Part shown: piece after piece, positions 34,178-44,169 of the stretch
How positions within the stretch are numbered: position 1 is the first letter of the stretch
Layout: each line of letters opens with the position of its first letter
From: Cheiracanthium punctorium
Lineage: Eukaryota; Arthropoda; Arachnida; Araneae; Cheiracanthiidae
Assembly: GCA_038373885.1 (NCBI GenBank)
Contig: JAWZYV010013530.1
Span: 248,001 to 312,000, forward strand
Direction: 5' to 3'
DNA: 64,000 bases
The notes under the pieces: generated by a model
The model's database searches: none
Seen by the model: the letters and a program-made list of their open reading frames with translations, nothing else
What the model was told of the DNA's origin: nothing
Program-made: the position numbers and the translations under genes

Positions 34178-35640
34178 ACTAGCTGAAGTACCCGTCGTTG
34201 ACGAGTTGAATGCAAATTTCCAAAAAGCAAGAACTTTCTTTAGTCAGCATTGTAGGAGTACACAGAATGCATGTAGTATGTTGCCAAAGTAAAGAAAGCG
34301 AAGGTATAATTTTTATGTATTGTTAAAATATTACAGGTTAGAGAGTAACTAAGTAATATCATTTCATTCGCTTTAGTCGTAATTATGTGATGCGAGAACG
34401 AATATTTACGCATATTGAAATAATTTTCACAGAATCTCAAAATCTAATCAATATTTTTGAAAAATTGGAAGCCTAGAATTTAAGTTGAGTGACAACCTAT
34501 CATGTCACCAACTTTCGTTTCATTCCCTGTAGTCTTTATTTCGTGATGCTGGAACACAGTTTCAGCATTTAAAAACGATTTCACAAAATCTCAAAATGTA
34601 ATCAAAATATTTTAAAAATTCAACGCCTATAAATTAAGATTAGCAACTACCTATCATATCACCAAATTTCTTAGCATTCGTATTAGTCGTTATTACGTGA
34701 TGCTTGAAGAAATATAAACGTATATTGAGAGAATTTTCACAAAATCTAATGAAAATGTTTAAAAAATTGGACACCTATAGTTTATGTTGAGCAACCATCT
34801 ATCATGTGACCAAATTTCATATCATTCGCTTTAGTCACTATTACGTAACGTGTGAACAAAGATTCACTCAGTTTTAAATGATTTTCGCAAAATCTCGAAA
34901 TATGACCGATTTTTTTTAATTAGATGCTTATAGTTTAAGGTGAGTGACCACCTATCATTTCACCAAATATCATTTTTTCACCTTTGCAGTTATTACGTGA
35001 TGTGCGAACACAAATTTACGCAGTTCCAAACGATTTTCGCAAAATCTCAAAATCTAATCAAGATTTTTTTTTAATTTGACGCCTATGCTTTAAGTTGAGT
35101 GACCACCAATCATGATACCAAATTTCATTTCAATCTCTTCAGTAGTTTTTGCGTGATGCTCGAACACGAATTTACACAGTTTAAAACAATTTTCGCAAAA
35201 TCTCAAAATCTAATCAAGATTTTTTTTAAAATCGGCGCCTATGTTTTAAGTTGAGTGACCACCAATCATGATACCAAATTTCATTTCAATTGCTTCAGTC
35301 GTTTATACGTGATGCTCGAACACAAATTTACGCAGTTTGGAAGGATTTTCGCAAAATCTCAAAATCCACTCAAGATTTTTAAAAAATGTTTTATGTTGAG
35401 TGATCACCTATCACATCACACCCAATTTCATATCAGTCGCTTCAGTCGTTTTCTTGTGATGCTTGAACAAAAAAAGCTTCACGGACAGAATGACAGAACG
35501 ACAGAGCGACAGACAGACAAACTTTTTTTTGAGGGTCGCACCGGATTCCCAGGTGCTTGAAACGGATAGAAATCGCAAAATTTTTGAATTCCATGAAATG
35601 TACAGACAAAAGTCTAATTTTATTTATATAGGTAACTTTT
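34178..35640 (+). mobile_element. Unclassified element with eight ~152-bp tandem units
   Basis: It opens ACTAGCTGAAGTACCCGTCG, related to the starts of repeat A at 9044 and 49826. The body is a tandem array marked by GTGATG at 34387, 34543, 34697, 34845 (altered), 34997, 35153, 35309 and 35456, spacings 147-156. Each unit has a TTTCATTTCATTCGC-type word, GCAAAATCTCAAAATCTA and TTTAAGTTGAGTGACCACC. It closes with the degenerate (GACAGA)n of 35488-35520 and a TTTATTTATATAGGTA end. No transposase or RT is present. Confidence 0.7.
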
Positions 35641-36046
35641 TCTACAAACTTAAATTTACCTTGAAATTAATTAATTTGATCTTTATAATAGAGATCGCTA
35701 TTTTACATTCACTTTATTGATTTCTTATAGTGACTTTAAATACTAAGAAATATGACAAAATACTCACATTATTCTTTCTAAACCTTGATTAAGTTTGAAT
35801 TTGTATATTACCCTCCAGACGAAATTTACTGCATACAATGATAGAGAATCTTTACGGAAGTAAAACAATATGTTTCACTTTTGTGCGCCACTCAAAATGC
35901 CACTTGAGTTTGGATTTTTATTTTAGACACTAAACTATGAGTAAGATAACAAAATTAAAACAAATTTATCGTTGTATATAACGCACACTTACTTATAAAA
36001 TAAAACACAACAGACCATTTCGGGTTTTACAAAGGGTCCACCTGTC
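35641..36046. other. AT-rich stretch without recognised features
   Basis: Nothing supported seen. Confidence 0.5.
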
Positions 36047-36050
36047 TTAA

Positions 36051-36730
36051 CCCTTTAACGCGTGATGTCCTTCCTCGCCCCGCCGTGAGGACACAACTCT
36101 GATATTTTGACTGTTTTGCTTCACTAAGAATAAATGCACGAGAATCCATTTCTATTTAGCACATAATTTCCTGCAAAAGTTATCGATTATTTGTAAATTT
36201 GATGTAAGAAATATTCCCGTAAAAGTTATCGATTATTTGTAAATTTGATGTAAGAAATATTCCCTCAAAAGTTATCGATTATTTGTAAAATTTGATGTAA
36301 GAAATATTCTATAAGTACCGGCATCTGCTGAGAACTGGAGAATGTGATGAAAATATATATCGACATACAAGAAAAACTGGATAGACTGCTCAATGCAAAA
36401 AAAGTGCAGCCATTGCCATCGATCGGTTTAACTACCAGCAACTTGGCGGTCTATCGAATCGCCCATCGCGTGCCACAGAGCTAAAGAACCTTTTTTGACG
36501 CATCTGGCTCTGCGGTGCCGTACAGCCAGCTGCGTCAACAGCATCGCACAGCCACATCATCGTTAGATTAGACAGCTGTGTCAAAAAAGGCTCTTTAGCT
36601 CTGTCGACCGCCATGTTGCTGGTAGTTAACTCGAGAGATTGAAACTGGTATATTTTTTCAGCGTTGGGCACTGTATAAAGTTGTTCTTCTATACAGACGT
36701 GAAAATGGTCGCGCGTTAATGCGTTTAATC
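36051..36730. mobile_element. Decayed piggyBac-like MITE related to 13836-14298
   Basis: TTAA at 36047-36050 precedes CCCTTTAACGCG. The right end near 36710-36730 (CGCGCGTTAA then GCGTTTAA) is a degenerate inverse. GCAGCCATTGCCATCG and AACTACCAGCAAC (36400-36440), with complements at 36600-36640, match the fold-back of the other copy. The minus frame over 36432-36854 crosses the element boundary and is not a gene. Confidence 0.6.
36175..36311. repeat. 46-bp tandem repeat, three units
   Basis: AAAAGTTATCGATTATTTGT starts at 36175, 36221 and 36267, an exact 46-bp period. The units are almost identical, so this is a recent local amplification within the MITE. Confidence 0.95.
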
Positions 36731-37580
36731 TGTATAAAGCTCCTTCTTTCAAAGGCAAAAATTGAGAGAAGGGAAATTCTTCCTTATGTAAAGTCTGCCT
36801 TTGTGGGATAAGGAAGCTTTTTACAGCTGAAAAAGGATGGACCCTTTGTATCAATCAAAACGGATCGTACTGTACAAAATTTCAGTTCTTTATTGCTAGA
36901 GTGCAAATTGTAATTTTCTTTCGTAATTTCTGTACGACATCTGAAACGCGATCATCCAACGTAATTTTTTCCCCTTCGAGAGCTACTGAAAAATGGTTGA
37001 AATAAGCAAAAATTTACTTATCTTCATATCTCAGACATTTTTTAGGATATAATTCTCGAATTTCGTACTTCATCTCTTTAGTGTATGGGGAACATTTTTT
37101 AATTGGGATATTTTTCTTAAGGGGGTGATATACAAATTTAAAACGTGTCACTCTTTGAAAATTAACGAGAGGATTTTTTTCTTAACGAAGTGTTTTTTCC
37201 TACCTTATTTTAAACATTTTCTTTCAATATATACTGACCATTTATCTCTACTGAATAAAGTATTGAAGCACATTACCATCTTTTGCTTAAAATGAATAAA
37301 GTAATGTAAGGACACCCTGTTTACATTATAGATGTAATCTGAAGGGATTTTACCTTTAAAAATATGAAAATACTAAAAAATTCGAATATATATATATATA
37401 TAATATACAATAGCTTACTTACGTAATATAGAATACTTACGTAATATGGAATCCCAAGTGAAATATTAATTGAAAGCACTTAATAACAGATATAATACGT
37501 AACCATGAAATTAAAAATGAAAATCCAGAGGCTATAAATAAATTTAAAACAGGGTCATCAAAGCCAAAAAATGGGAAAAA

Positions 37581-37613
<33 letters not shown>

Positions 37614-38580
37614 ATCAAAATCCTCGGGTCTTCGAGCCCTTGACCCCCCTAATTTCTTAGTTTCCTTACTGCCATATTAAAACGATACTAATTGAGTATG
37701 TCATTTTATCTCTCACCCCTTTTTCTTTTTCTTTTATTCTTCCTTTGCATTTATTTCATCGACTTGATAACTGAAGTAATTTATATAATTTTTAGTATCT
37801 ATCTTAACGCACCAAAAATTTTGCTTTTCGTTATTTGATATTGTTGAGAGAGCTTTAGGCAAGTAGGGTTGCTGTATTTCGCCTGGTAACCCTATTGGCG
37901 AGTCATCCAGAGTGGATAAGAATCCCAGGCTGTTAGGCTTATGTTTAAAATTATTCTTTTTTCCACTTTCACATTCGCTAGCCCAGTGCCCGATGCGTTT
38001 ACACCTTTTAAAAGTTATTCTTGATGCATCCTTAATTTTATGATATTCAGCGTTTCAATTCGCCAAGTTCCAATCGCCTTTTGAGGATGAATGATGCAAC
38101 CTTGAAACGAACGTCAAAAATCAGCAAATAAAAAAATTAATCCATCTGGTGTCCACAACCTTTTAGAAATGTTAGCAGAGTTACGGCACAAACATAGTAA
38201 GCGTGGGATTTCAACATAACATTTACTTTATTAAATTAGAACGGAAGAAACAGGCACATCACATAACATGGTAACATCAAGAAGGAAAAAAAGTATAGAA
38301 GAAGTAAAAAGAATGCGTGCGCGAACACAGTTACTGTTAAGTAGATAAATGTTTATTGAGGGATACAGAATTCAGGAAGACAAGACATTGCACAACAAAG
38401 AAAATAAACAATTCAATACTCAACAATTTATTCTTACTTTTATGTTGCATTTTTGGGACACATTATTCGGACAATTTTCAATAAAGAGGGTGAGAGATAA
38501 AATGACATAGTCATTAAAAAGTAAAGCACAATGAATATTATTGCAAAAATGAAGTACCCCAAGAGGGAAAAAAAGGAAAG

Positions 38581-38582
<2 letters not shown>
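36731..38582. other. AT-rich stretch without recognised features
   Basis: Includes (AT)n at 37386-37402 and 37587-37614. A small inverted word pair TAGGGTTGC/GGTAACCCTA lies near 37865-37897. No supported gene. Confidence 0.5.
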
Positions 38583-38628
<46 letters not shown>

Positions 38629-38648
38629 TTATAAGTGTGTGTGTGTGT
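38583..38648. repeat. (CA)n-(TA)n-(GT)n compound microsatellite
   Basis: A CA run at 38583-38619, an AT run, then GTGTGTGTGTGTG at 38635-38647. The outer parts are complementary and can form a hairpin. Confidence 0.95.
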
Positions 38649-39429
38649 TTATTTTTTTAATATTACATACGGCATCTTAATTTGCATAAGGCCAGAGTTA
38701 AAAAAGTAAAATTATCTATTTAAAGAGAAAAAACGGACTAATTTTGAAAAAGATTTATTTAGAATTTTTTTTTTTTTTTTACGTAGTTTCGTTTCGTTAT
38801 ACTTTCGTAGATATTTACATACATAATTAGACAAAAGTAAAAAAAAAAAAAAAAAAAAAACACGAATGAATATATTTGAAAGACGATAAGTTGAAGTTTT
38901 AAACTCATCTAAAATAAGTGAAAGGCCTTTTTTCCTTAAAAATAGGATATTTAAAAGCTTTATCCAAACATTTTTTTAAATTAAAAATAACTACGGTAAA
39001 GTAAATACCGAAGTAAGAACACATTTTTTTTTCATTCAGAAAAAAGAAAAGTTTTGAAGTTAGCACCATCTGAAAAATATTTCAGTCCACGAATTTTTCA
39101 CGCGACTATGTCAGAAATATGAAAAAAAAAAAAAAAAATGTTGCAGTACTAAATTTACTGGTAATTTTCAATATGCAGCAAAGTTGAAAAAATTTCAACT
39201 GTCCACTTTCAAAAACAGGTATGTAGCTTTCACAATTTTGTTGTAATAATTTAATACAAGCCACTCAATATCGATTACCTATGCATGTATTTCTAAGTGT
39301 GTGTGAATCTAGTTTTCTGTTGAAATTTCTATTGAAATTTCTAGTTTTCTGTTGAAATTTTCCCCATTGTAAGACATTTGTTGCATATTTAGAGATGGAT
39401 CTCCGTTAAAATAGTTTAAGACACCAGCT
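38649..39429. other. AT-rich stretch without recognised features
   Basis: Poly-T and poly-A runs (38766-38780, 38840-38861, 39123-39138). A 30-bp direct duplication of TTCTAGTTTTCTGTTGAAAT-type sequence lies near 39310-39360. Confidence 0.5.
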
Positions 39430-40350
39430 TATGAGGAGTATCCCTGTTTGGCGGTGGGTGTATCTGGGCTCCTGGCATAACCTGCTGCACCAATTCTCTT
39501 CCTGATCCCAGAAAATGTTTACCATCCGAAGAATGTGCCTCCCCTCTTCGCACTCACATATCACATGAATGGAAACATGCATCCCAGTCGGAATAAGTGG
39601 GGCCTCTCCTCTTAAAAAAATATTAAGTGGGAAGAAGAGGAGAGAGAGAGAGAAAAAAAAGGCATCATCCTGATGAAGATCAGGTCATTGACTCCTGACC
39701 GAAAATTGCTGAAGATGACGAGGAAACGGCACTGGGTCACTCAAACGACACTCCCTGCGTCGGAAGCCAGGAATTTTTCCCCTCACCGTCCCCCCATTTT
39801 CACTCATCTGTTCCTCTTTTCACGTTACTATCCAATCAAGTGACATCGTTGGGGGGGTGTTTCTCTCGAGTGATCCGGGATCGAAATTGGATGAGAATTC
39901 CATGGTTTCTCATTTACGACACATGTTGCCAAAAGTGAGACCAGTGATTGATCTCTCATGGGCGTCACCATCTAGGAAGATTCGAGGACACATAGCCCCC
40001 CCCCCCTCATCCAATATGTTCTTAATCTACGGTTTAAAATACTTTGGTGTCTTTAAGATATTGCCTCGCTTAGTTCCGGAAGCAGAGACTTTATTTTTGT
40101 TCGTCGTTGCTACCGATCTTAGGTCTTTGAACAGTTCGCTGTGGCTTAGTGCTGCTCTAGCACAATCACTGGGCCGTAGATGGGAATACAAAAAGCCTGG
40201 CACGATAAAGGGGTCTCTGCTGTTGCGTCTTTGCAACGGAGTAAGCAAACAGTTTAATTATCCGATAAAAGTATGTCCCTGGAAGATTGTGCTGGGAAAT
40301 TTAAAATTGATGCACATGTTTTTATTTATATTTTTCACCTCAATTTTATG
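39430..40350. other. GC-richer, apparently single-copy stretch
   Basis: Base composition differs from the surroundings, and I see no match to other parts of the window. It contains a GA-rich tract (39638-39660), a CTGATGA...GAAA stem-loop at 39669-39703 and a 164-codon plus frame (39857-40351, GTG start, first ATG 39902). That frame shows no domain I know and ends in a hydrophobic, AT-rich tail, so I do not call it a gene. A host exon or promoter region is possible but unproven. Confidence 0.3.
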
Positions 40351-40382
40351 AGTTGAAGTGAAAAATACAAATTATGGCAAAC

Positions 40383-40546
40383 CAGGGGCGTAGCCAGAAA
40401 TTTTTCATGAGGGGCGGGTTACGAATACTACAACTCATATATATGTATACGTGTGTGTGATAATGTAGTGAAGAATATACATTTTGTATGGCAAAAAATT
40501 CCTCATGGGGGGGGGTTATGACCCCCCCCCCTTGGCTACGCCCCTG
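40383..40546. mobile_element. hAT-like MITE, copy 1
   Basis: An exact 8-bp duplication TGGCAAAC flanks it (40375-40382; 40547-40554). Ends CAGGGGCGTAGCCA are a perfect 14-bp inverted repeat. Subterminal G-runs and C-runs and the inverted pair TTTTTCATGAGG / CCTCATGGGG extend the symmetry. 164 bp, no coding. A second copy in opposite orientation is at 61757-61936. Confidence 0.9.
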
Positions 40547-40559
40547 TGGCAAACGCATC

Positions 40560-41441
40560 GATTATAAAATTTAATTATCTCTCGATAAAGATGCAGGAAA
40601 GGATCCTATTTTGTTCTTCGTCCCCCCCTCTCCCAAAATTTTTACACATTCACCTTCTTTTTGTCACTACACACATTCATTCACTCATGAATCACTTTTG
40701 TTTTAGTGGTATGCTAACAAGAACAAAATTAATTAAGAACCAGAAATGTGTAAACTAAAGCTGTTTTTCATTTTTCGAAGTAAATTTTTGAAAAATATCC
40801 CTGTTTTGGAATAGGGATGTTTACCGAGAAGCAGATAAGACACTTTCACCAATTTAGTAAACATTCTGTGTTGAATCTGTCATCTTCCGTCAATACTCAC
40901 TTTTCTTTTCTCTTCTCCATTCGCTTTTATTTCGTGTTGGCACTTAACACAGATGCTGTTATCTGCTCTCGTTTGAAAGGTTATGACCTTAGTATGAGTA
41001 AATACTCGTTCCGCTTCGTAATTCTTCAGAATCGAAGGCTAGGATACAATGTTATATAGTAATTTCGTTATGTTTTGAAAATTATCTGTGCATACCTCAT
41101 TCAAACGAAAGTAAATCAGTTTGGAACTTTTTATTCTACGATTAGTAGTGAGGCCAATGATCTTTCAAGAATCTTTATGTAAATCTCCTTTTATATTTCA
41201 TTTGTTTCCTCAAACAACCGACATATAAATTTTGAATATCTATATATGAACGGATAATGCGCAGTCTATGCCGTGTGCATTAGGAATTTATATTAGCCTG
41301 TCTTTACTCTCTACAGTACTGTGATATAGATATATATAACAGTACTGTAGAATATTTGTGACCTTTGCAAATTTTTTTATTAGAAATTTACAATAAAGTA
41401 GGCATTAGAAATTTAAGCACTTGAAACTTTTAAAATAAATT

Positions 41442-41474
<33 letters not shown>

Positions 41475-42620
41475 AAGAAGCAAGCTCTTTTTCTATTCCA
41501 TTTGATTTTTTTTAAGAATAATAAAAACAATTAGTATACATCGATTAATGAGCTTTTAAAACAAAAGCTGGTTGTATTCGCTCCCATTAATTAATTAATT
41601 AATTTACTTATTTTCAGAATTGAAAAATTTCGGTAATTAATACGCAATTAACTATTTTTTACGAATTGAAAATTTATATTTTGTTCCTTTTAATATAAAT
41701 AGTTCCCAGAATTACCACAATAATTAACAGTTGGTTTTATTATTGTCAACATATTTCTGATTGATAAATCTCATTAACTAGCTCACAATTTCTGGCTGTC
41801 CAGCACTGGCACTACGTTTTCAGATAGCTGTTTCCGATAAGACTTTTCCCAATATTTTTCAACAAGCGCTACTAATCATTCAATAATATCGCCTATCTAA
41901 TTTCAAAACAACACATTATAATCTCCTAGCACTGTTTTTTATCTACTAAGGAAAATTACAGCATCGTACACAGCCTGCTTTTACTCTCTGGGGTCAACGG
42001 CCGGAGTACTGAACAAGGCTGGAGAATGTGTTTTCGGAGATAGAACACCCTGTGCAGTATAAAACACAGAACTGTTTACAGAAAGGGGGGGGGGCATCTT
42101 TATACGACTGAATTGCCAGTTTTTCATGATATTTTTCAGATCTAGACATTTTACTGATAAATTTTAATTTTATAAATTATCCTGCATTTTAATAATTTTA
42201 TTTTCTGTATGAATAATAGATCAGTTTTCAATAAAACGACGTCTAGAATGGTAATAGAATGTTACAAACGCAATATTATTTAAATCTTTGAGCAGACGGA
42301 TTGTTTGTGTTCTTATTTTATTGACCCATGAAAGAGTTTGAAATCCCAAAACGCTTCTTGAAATTATTTTATCGTTTAAATTTCGAGAAATTTCAGCCAA
42401 TGTCTACTTATTTACTTTAATAGTTTTCCAAATTTATTTATTGGTGAAAAATTGAAAAAATCATTAAATAAATAAATAATGCATTTTCATTTTTTTAAAT
42501 AACGATGTTGTAATGCTGCAAATCTGGGAACTATCGCAATAAAAGCATTGTCAAAAATTTTCTAAAAAGTTATCGCTTTCTATACACAATACGTTTTGCA
42601 CATAAATTTATTTGACACCG
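40560..42620. other. AT-rich stretch without gene
   Basis: An A run of ~28 lies at 41446-41473, followed by GAAGAAG. An exact 12-bp inverted repeat (CTACAGTACTGT, 41321-41332 and 41339-41350) sits near 41321. No supported gene. Confidence 0.5.
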
Positions 42621-42624
42621 TTAA

Positions 42625-42914
42625 CCCTCCGTTAGGCAAGTAAACTGCGATCGTAGACTAGGTATACCCACTCAAAAGAGTATTCGAGTAATAGCCATAT
42701 TTAATATTTTAGTTTTGAAAATATTTAATTAGTTTTAAAAAAACACAAATCTAGAAAGAAATATGAGAAATTATAATGTGACATCATTTTACTTTTATGG
42801 GGAACACTATTTTAAATATGAAACTGACACAGGAAATTTCACTTATGTTCGGCAATTTTTTTTGAGCAAGTGTACCTGGTTTACGATCGTAGTCCACGCG
42901 CGTAAGGCGCAGGG
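42625..42914. mobile_element. piggyBac-like MITE, second type
   Basis: TTAA flanks both sides (42621-42624; 42915-42918) and both ends begin CCCT. The inverted repeats extend ~50 bp imperfectly; for example GCGATCGTAGACTAGGTATA on the left pairs with TACGATCGTAAACCAGGTAC read from the right. 290 bp, no coding content. Confidence 0.8.
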
Positions 42915-42918
42915 TTAA

Positions 42919-43614
42919 AACTTTTAGAAATAAACATTAATTTTAACACATAATTTTCTTGTGTTAATGCTCGTGTGCTAATTTCATGCTAATACTCTGA
43001 ACCATTTGCATGAAATGTTAACAGAGCTTAATTCTAGTAATAAACCTCTTTTTCTCCTCTTGTTTGAAAATTATATCCATATGTTTTATATTAAATAATT
43101 ATTTTTGTTTTTATAAGTTCCTTTTCAACTTGCTATACGAAAAACAACGAGTTTGAAATTACACTATTTATAATGCACTAATATATGAACACTTTAAAAA
43201 ATTAAATTTATTAGGAATGCTCAAAATACAGAGCTGTCTAAATTATTATAAAAAAATAAATAAATAATAACATCTGAAATGTGTGCTTTCAGATTTAAAT
43301 TTTCACTATAGTGCTATCTATTAAAAATGAGTAATAATCCCCCTGTTTGTTTTTTGTTTTCATTATTTTGCAAATTGTATCACACGACCCATATGTCAGC
43401 CCTATTTATTTTCCTTCTTTCATTATGTTGTAAAATATATCATAAGATATGTTCACTCTCTTTAAGCAATTCGTTCCCGAAATTTTTTCTTTTCTTTTTC
43501 GTGACTTGCAGTTTTCTCCTTTTCTTAGATACTAAAGATGACTAAAAACTACCAAAAATAGCAACCATGATGCATAACTATATTTTGAAAATCGAAAAGT
43601 ACTATTTCACTGTA
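42919..43614. other. AT-rich stretch without recognised features
   Basis: Nothing supported seen. Confidence 0.5.
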
Positions 43615-43618
43615 GACA

Positions 43619-43776
43619 TGTTACGGTAAAAGTAATAAACTGGTAATTATATATAATAACCGGTAATTATGCATAATCACCACTAAATATGGTAAATGTG
43701 ATAAGTTTTTGAAAATTTATCAAATTAACCGGTTTGTTTGCATAATTCCCAACTCGTAATCGGAAATGTGATAAAT
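43619..43776. repeat. Left terminal inverted repeat of the Ginger-like element
   Basis: It matches the reverse complement of the split right repeat across its whole length, e.g. GTTTGCATAATTCCCAACTC at 43735-43754. Identity falls away after GTGATAAAT (43768-43776). Confidence 0.9.
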
Positions 43777-44169
43777 ATCATGACTAATTGGGCCAGTAGA
43801 ATAGCGTGCAGTTTTTTTTTTTTTTTTTTTTTTGTTTTTGTGTGTGTGTGTGTGTTGTTACTACTCAGAAGGATATTTTTTCGCTGGACACTATGGCGTA
43901 AGAGATCACGAATTACAATATTTTATATTATACAGTCAAAAAGTCAATAAATGGTTATTTTAAGTCACATACATTTATTTAGCCTGAACGAAATTTGAAT
44001 AAGGGACTGGCAGGTGTTTGAAATGAAAATAAAAGTACAATTTACATGAAATTGTACAAAACAGTTGCACATAAAAAAACAAACTAAGTCAATATTCAAT
44101 AGAAAAAAAAACATTTTTTCAGATAACGTTAAATGCTATAACTACAAATTACTAAATATTTTAAGTGTA

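Noticed and set aside
34387..35460. Regular repeats at first glance like a CRISPR array
   Set aside because: The period is ~152 bp with fully repetitive units and no unique spacers, in eukaryotic transposon-rich DNA.
36432..36854. 140-codon minus frame
   Set aside because: It spans the fold-back of a decayed piggyBac-like MITE and its flank; not a gene.
39857..40351. 164-codon plus frame, the longest not tied to a transposon
   Set aside because: Begins with GTG, has no known domain, and its last quarter reads AT-rich non-coding-like sequence; an equally long open stretch lies opposite. Recorded only as an unexplained island.
43867..43910. GGACACTATGG words considered as a shared regulatory motif
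   Set aside because: A similar word at 50607 is shorter and unrelated in context; only the 18-bp pair inside the Ginger element was kept as a finding.
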